NCBI RefSeq assembly: GCF_910579375.1
Contig: NZ_CAJTUJ010000087.1
Location: forward strand, 1-7,421
Direction of reading: 5' to 3'
Source of the DNA: an uncultured Rikenella sp.
Lineage (GTDB): Bacteria; Bacteroidota; Bacteroidia; Bacteroidales; Rikenellaceae
DNA length: 7,421 nt
Shown: positions 5,097 to 7,421 of the stretch, one piece after another
Layout: the number at the start of each line of letters is the position of its first letter
Position numbering within the stretch: position 1 is the stretch's first letter
The notes under the pieces: model-generated
The model's database searches: none
What the model was told of the DNA's origin: nothing
The model's input: only the letters and a program-made list of their open reading frames with translations
Made by a program: the position numbers and the translations under genes

Positions 5097-6266
5097 ATGA
5101 CGAACCTGAAGATCGCCGACCGGCTCGGCGAAGTCAAAGAGTACTACTTTTCCAAGAAACTGGCCCAGATCGACGAGATGCGGCGGGCCGGATTCGATGT
5201 CATCAACCTCGGCATCGGGAGTCCCGACCTGCCGCCCCATCCGTCGGTCGTCGAGGCCTTGTACCGCGGAGCCCGGGATGCGCATACCCACGGATATGCC
5301 AATTATAAGGGCGAGCGTGTGCTGCTCGAAGCCATCGCCGAGTGGTACGACCGGAAGTACGGCGTGACCTTGGATCCGATGCGCGAAGTGCTCACCTTGT
5401 ACGGTTCCAAGGAAGGGCTGACCTATCTGTGCCAGACCTTCGTCAATCCCGGCGACCGGGTGCTGGTTCCGAATCCCGGTTATCCGGCTTATGCCGCCGC
5501 CGTCCGGCTGGCCGGCGGGATCGTGGACGACTATCGGCTGACCGAAGCGAACGGCTGGATGCCCGATTTCGACGAGTTGGAACGGCGTGACCTGTCGGGC
5601 GTGAAACTGATGTTTCTCAACTATCCGCACATGCCCACCGGGACGGCGCCGACAGCGGGGCTTTTCGAACGGTTCGTCGATTTCGCCCGGCGGCACGGTA
5701 TCCTGCTGGTGCACGACAATCCCTACAGCTTTATCCGCAACGACGCCCCGCAGAGCCTGATGGCCGTTCCGGGGGCGCGGGAGGTGGCCGTGGAGCTCAA
5801 CTCGCTGAGCAAGAGCCAGAATATGGCCGGCTGGCGCGTCGGGATGATGGTGGGGCGCGAGGATGTGCTGGCGGCTGTGCTGCGGTGCAAGAGCAATCTG
5901 AACAATGCCATGTTCGTGCCGATGCAACAGGCGGCGGCCGTGGCGTTGGAGCTGGGTGACGAGTGGTACGCCGAAGTCAATCGCACCTATCGGAGCCGCG
6001 AGGCGTGGGCGGTGCGGATACTGGAGGATTTGGGCTGTACCGTGCGGCCGGGCCAGATGGGGCTTTTCGAGTGGGGGCGCCTGCCGGATACGGCTTTGGC
6101 GGCCGGGACGGATTGTTACGGTTTTATCGACCGGATTTTGGATGAAAACAAGGTTTTCCTGACCCCGGGCGGTATTTTCGGCTCCGAAGGAGAACGGTAC
6201 GTGCGGGTGTCGCTCTGCGCCGACGAGGCGACTTTGCAGCGGGTGTGGGAAAGGCTTTTCAAATAG
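5097..6266 (+). CDS. Class I/II PLP aminotransferase, probably aromatic
   Basis: A 389-residue fold-type I aminotransferase, full length for the family. Visible signatures are NLGIGSPDLPPH (37-48), YGSKEGL (102-108), NPGYPAY (126-132), NYPHMPTG (175-182) with Asn175, HDNPY (206-210) with Asp207 contacting the PLP ring nitrogen, SLSKSQNMAGWRVG (236-249) with Lys239 as Schiff-base lysine, and Arg370 in YVRVSL as the substrate carboxylate ligand. The usual NNPTG is HMPTG here. The overall pattern is like AspC and LL-diaminopimelate aminotransferases (DapL, MalY relatives), so sequence alone does not fix the substrate. Position between pheA and tyrA suggests it transaminates phenylpyruvate and 4-hydroxyphenylpyruvate, or prephenate itself, using glutamate or aspartate as donor. 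The gaps are 28 nt to pheA and 23 nt to tyrA, consistent with one transcript. The start has no Shine-Dalgarno site, but the NLKIADRL opening looks native. Confidence 0.9.
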   Translation: MTNLKIADRLGEVKEYYFSKKLAQIDEMRRAGFDVINLGIGSPDLPPHPSVVEALYRGARDAHTHGYANYKGERVLLEAIAEWYDRKYGVTLDPMREVLTLYGSKEGLTYLCQTFVNPGDRVLVPNPGYPAYAAAVRLAGGIVDDYRLTEANGWMPDFDELERRDLSGVKLMFLNYPHMPTGTAPTAGLFERFVDFARRHGILLVHDNPYSFIRNDAPQSLMAVPGAREVAVELNSLSKSQNMAGWRVGMMVGREDVLAAVLRCKSNLNNAMFVPMQQAAAVALELGDEWYAEVNRTYRSREAWAVRILEDLGCTVRPGQMGLFEWGRLPDTALAAGTDCYGFIDRILDENKVFLTPGGIFGSEGERYVRVSLCADEATLQRVWERLFK

Positions 6267-6289
6267 ACGTAAACGGTACGAAAAACGAG

Positions 6290-7129
6290 ATGATTGCAAC
6301 GATAATCGGACTGGGGCTGATCGGCGGGTCGTTCGCCCTGGCGTTGAAAGATCAGGGACTGGCCGACCGGGTGATCGGTGTGGATCGCGATCCGGCCCAT
6401 GCGGTCAAGGCGTTGGAACTCGGGCTGGTGGACGAGCTGCTGCCGCTCGACGCGGCGGTCGACGCTTCGGATCTGGTCGTGCTGGCGATCCCGGTGAATG
6501 CCATCCCTTTGCAGGCCGTGAAGATCCTTAACCGGGTGGATCGGCAGGTGGTAATGGACATGGGGTCGACCAAAGAGGAGCTCTGCGAAGTTATTTCCCA
6601 ACATGCGCGTCGGGGTCGGTTCGTGGCGACCCATCCGATGTGGGGGACGGAGTATTCGGGGCCGGAGGCGGCTGTGCGAGGCGCTTTTACGGGACGTTCG
6701 GTGGTGATCTGTCAGGGTGATCGGAGCGATCCGGACGCGCTGGCGCAGGTCGAGGAGATATACAGCCGGATCGGGATGCCGATTTTGAGGATGGAGCCGG
6801 AGGAGCACGATTTGCATGCGGCGTATGTGAGCCACATTTCGCAAATCACCTCTTATGCCCTGGCGCTGACGGTGTTGGAGAAGGAGCGCGAGGAGGAGGC
6901 GATCTTCGCCTTGGCGGGCGGAGGGTTCGAGAGCACGGTTCGTCTGGCGAAGAGTTCGGGCGAGATGTGGATTCCGATTCTGTTGAAAAACAAATACAAC
7001 GTATTGGACGTCCTTCGGGAACACATCCACCAGCTTCAGATTATGCGGCACATGATCGAGCGGGACGACGCGGAAGGATTGCAGTCTGCGATCCGGAAGG
7101 CGAACTCCATCCGTCGGATTATTCATTAG
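6290..7129 (+). CDS. tyrA: Prephenate dehydrogenase (TyrA)
   Basis: A 279-residue enzyme oxidising and decarboxylating prephenate to 4-hydroxyphenylpyruvate, leading to tyrosine; cytosolic. I chose the ATG at 6290, whose product starts MIATIIGLGLIGGS with the Rossmann glycines G7, G9 and G12 where the family expects them. The upstream in-frame ATG at 6245 lies inside the aminotransferase gene and adds 15 non-conserved residues. Asp32 at the end of the second strand (GVDRD) suggests NAD+ rather than NADP+. Other motifs are DMGSTK (90-95), THPMWGTEYSGP (114-125) with His115, and YVSHISQIT (179-187) with His182, probably the catalytic histidines; Trp118 replaces the common Ala of HPMAG. The C-terminal half is the helical dimerisation domain. 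There is no ACT or chorismate mutase domain. It is the last gene of the group; no intrinsic terminator follows, but copy 3 of the 64-nt repeat starts 27 nt after the stop. Confidence 0.92.
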   Translation: MIATIIGLGLIGGSFALALKDQGLADRVIGVDRDPAHAVKALELGLVDELLPLDAAVDASDLVVLAIPVNAIPLQAVKILNRVDRQVVMDMGSTKEELCEVISQHARRGRFVATHPMWGTEYSGPEAAVRGAFTGRSVVICQGDRSDPDALAQVEEIYSRIGMPILRMEPEEHDLHAAYVSHISQITSYALALTVLEKEREEEAIFALAGGGFESTVRLAKSSGEMWIPILLKNKYNVLDVLREHIHQLQIMRHMIERDDAEGLQSAIRKANSIRRIIH

Positions 7130-7156
7130 GGGATGTGGTTCGGTGCGCGGCATTTT

Positions 7157-7220
7157 GAGGATACGTTAGCATCCGTCTAAAGTTTCTTTGGTTCTTTCTG
7201 TTCACAGAAAGAACAGTACC
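7157..7220 (+). repeat. 64-nt two-hairpin repeat, copy 3
   Basis: Hairpin A is GGATAC-GTTA-GCATCC (7159-7174), with one A-C mismatch. CGTCTAAAG follows, then hairpin B, GTTCTTTCTG-TTCA-CAGAAAGAAC (7191-7214), and AGTACC. It is about 86% identical to copy 2, and the stem changes occur in pairs. It lies directly behind tyrA. There is no T-run after the stem on either strand, so it is not a standard intrinsic terminator, though it could protect the mRNA 3' end as REP elements do. Confidence 0.8.
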
Positions 7221-7421
7221 AGCCGGGGCAATGCAAACGCAGTTTGCAAATTGCCGAGCGGCGAGGAGGAAGGCGAAGCCAACGAGAACAGTTTGAGGCG
7301 GGTCAAAGCTCATCCGCGCGCGGCCGAAGAATAGGGTAGAGGCTGCCGTAGCGAAACGTAGTTTCGCCCGTCCACGGGACGTGGGGCCCGGCCGGCCCGA
7401 GGCCAGTCCCCTCAAACCAAA
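7221..7421. repeat. GC-rich palindrome array, right end, non-coding
   Basis: No gene is recognisable. Hairpins are GGCAATGCAAAC-GCA-GTTTGC-AA-ATTGCC (7227-7255), GCGAAAC-GTA-GTTTCGC (7351-7367) and CGTCC-ACG-GGACG (7369-7381), plus the palindrome GGCCGGCC (7390-7397). The style (7-bp stem, GTA loop) matches the hairpin at 258-274, and TAGGGTAGAGG near 7332 recalls TGGGGTAGAGG near 435. The segment GCGAGGAGGAA with a following GGCGG and AGCTC loosely parallels 107-149. It appears to be a relative of the left-end array, cut by the window edge. Confidence 0.55.

Noticed and set aside
4202..5137. 311-codon open frame on the minus strand across pheA
   Set aside because: Antisense of a motif-complete prephenate dehydratase; no family features of its own.
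4893..6299. 468-codon open frame on the minus strand across the aminotransferase
   Set aside because: The plus strand encodes a complete aminotransferase with all catalytic residues; the antisense product has no recognisable domain.
7191..7214. Intrinsic terminator for tyrA
   Set aside because: The stem is strong but no T-run follows on either strand, and the same hairpin recurs as a dispersed repeat upstream of pheA.

Overview
The window looks like chromosomal DNA of a GC-rich Bacteroidales bacterium, plausibly Rikenellaceae/Alistipes-like. Grounds are a Bacteroidetes-type putative porin, a TAnnTTTG promoter, A-rich start regions without clear Shine-Dalgarno sites, Bacteroidetes-style PheA motifs, and a fragment of the 'Fibrobacter succinogenes major paralogous' (FISUMP) domain family. 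The genus is inferred, not proven.

Layout. Positions 1-445 are a non-coding, very GC-rich array of short palindromes. Positions 501-689 (minus strand) hold the 3' end of a FISUMP-domain gene without its 5' part, stopping just short of the next gene. A putative porin (746-2863) and a small lytic transglycosylase lipoprotein (2915-3589) follow, 51 nt apart and probably cotranscribed. Positions 3595-4225 form a long regulatory and repeat region. Then come three closely spaced genes for the last steps of phenylalanine and tyrosine synthesis: prephenate dehydratase pheA (4226-5068), a class I/II aminotransferase (5097-6266) and prephenate dehydrogenase tyrA (6290-7129). Positions 7130-7421 are non-coding and again palindrome-rich.

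The main discovery is in 3595-3868. A good Bacteroidetes promoter is followed by a 35-codon ORF whose residues 13-25 read FYSPFYYYRRRFF (four Tyr, four Phe in 13 residues), then by a strong intrinsic terminator. An upstream segment, 3756-3767, can pair over 12 bp with the 5' arm of that terminator. This is the architecture of a ribosome-mediated transcription attenuator, and its aromatic control codons fit the phe/tyr genes downstream. The model is: charged Phe/Tyr tRNA permits leader translation and termination; shortage stalls the ribosome, allows the antiterminator, and turns on pheA, the aminotransferase and tyrA.

Between attenuator and pheA lies a 275-nt composite palindromic element (3898-4172): two inverted copies of a 64-nt two-hairpin repeat around a long central hairpin. 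A third copy lies directly after tyrA (7157-7220). The three copies have equal length, and their main stem is preserved by paired base changes, so this looks like a dispersed REP/BIME-like family, probably mobile.
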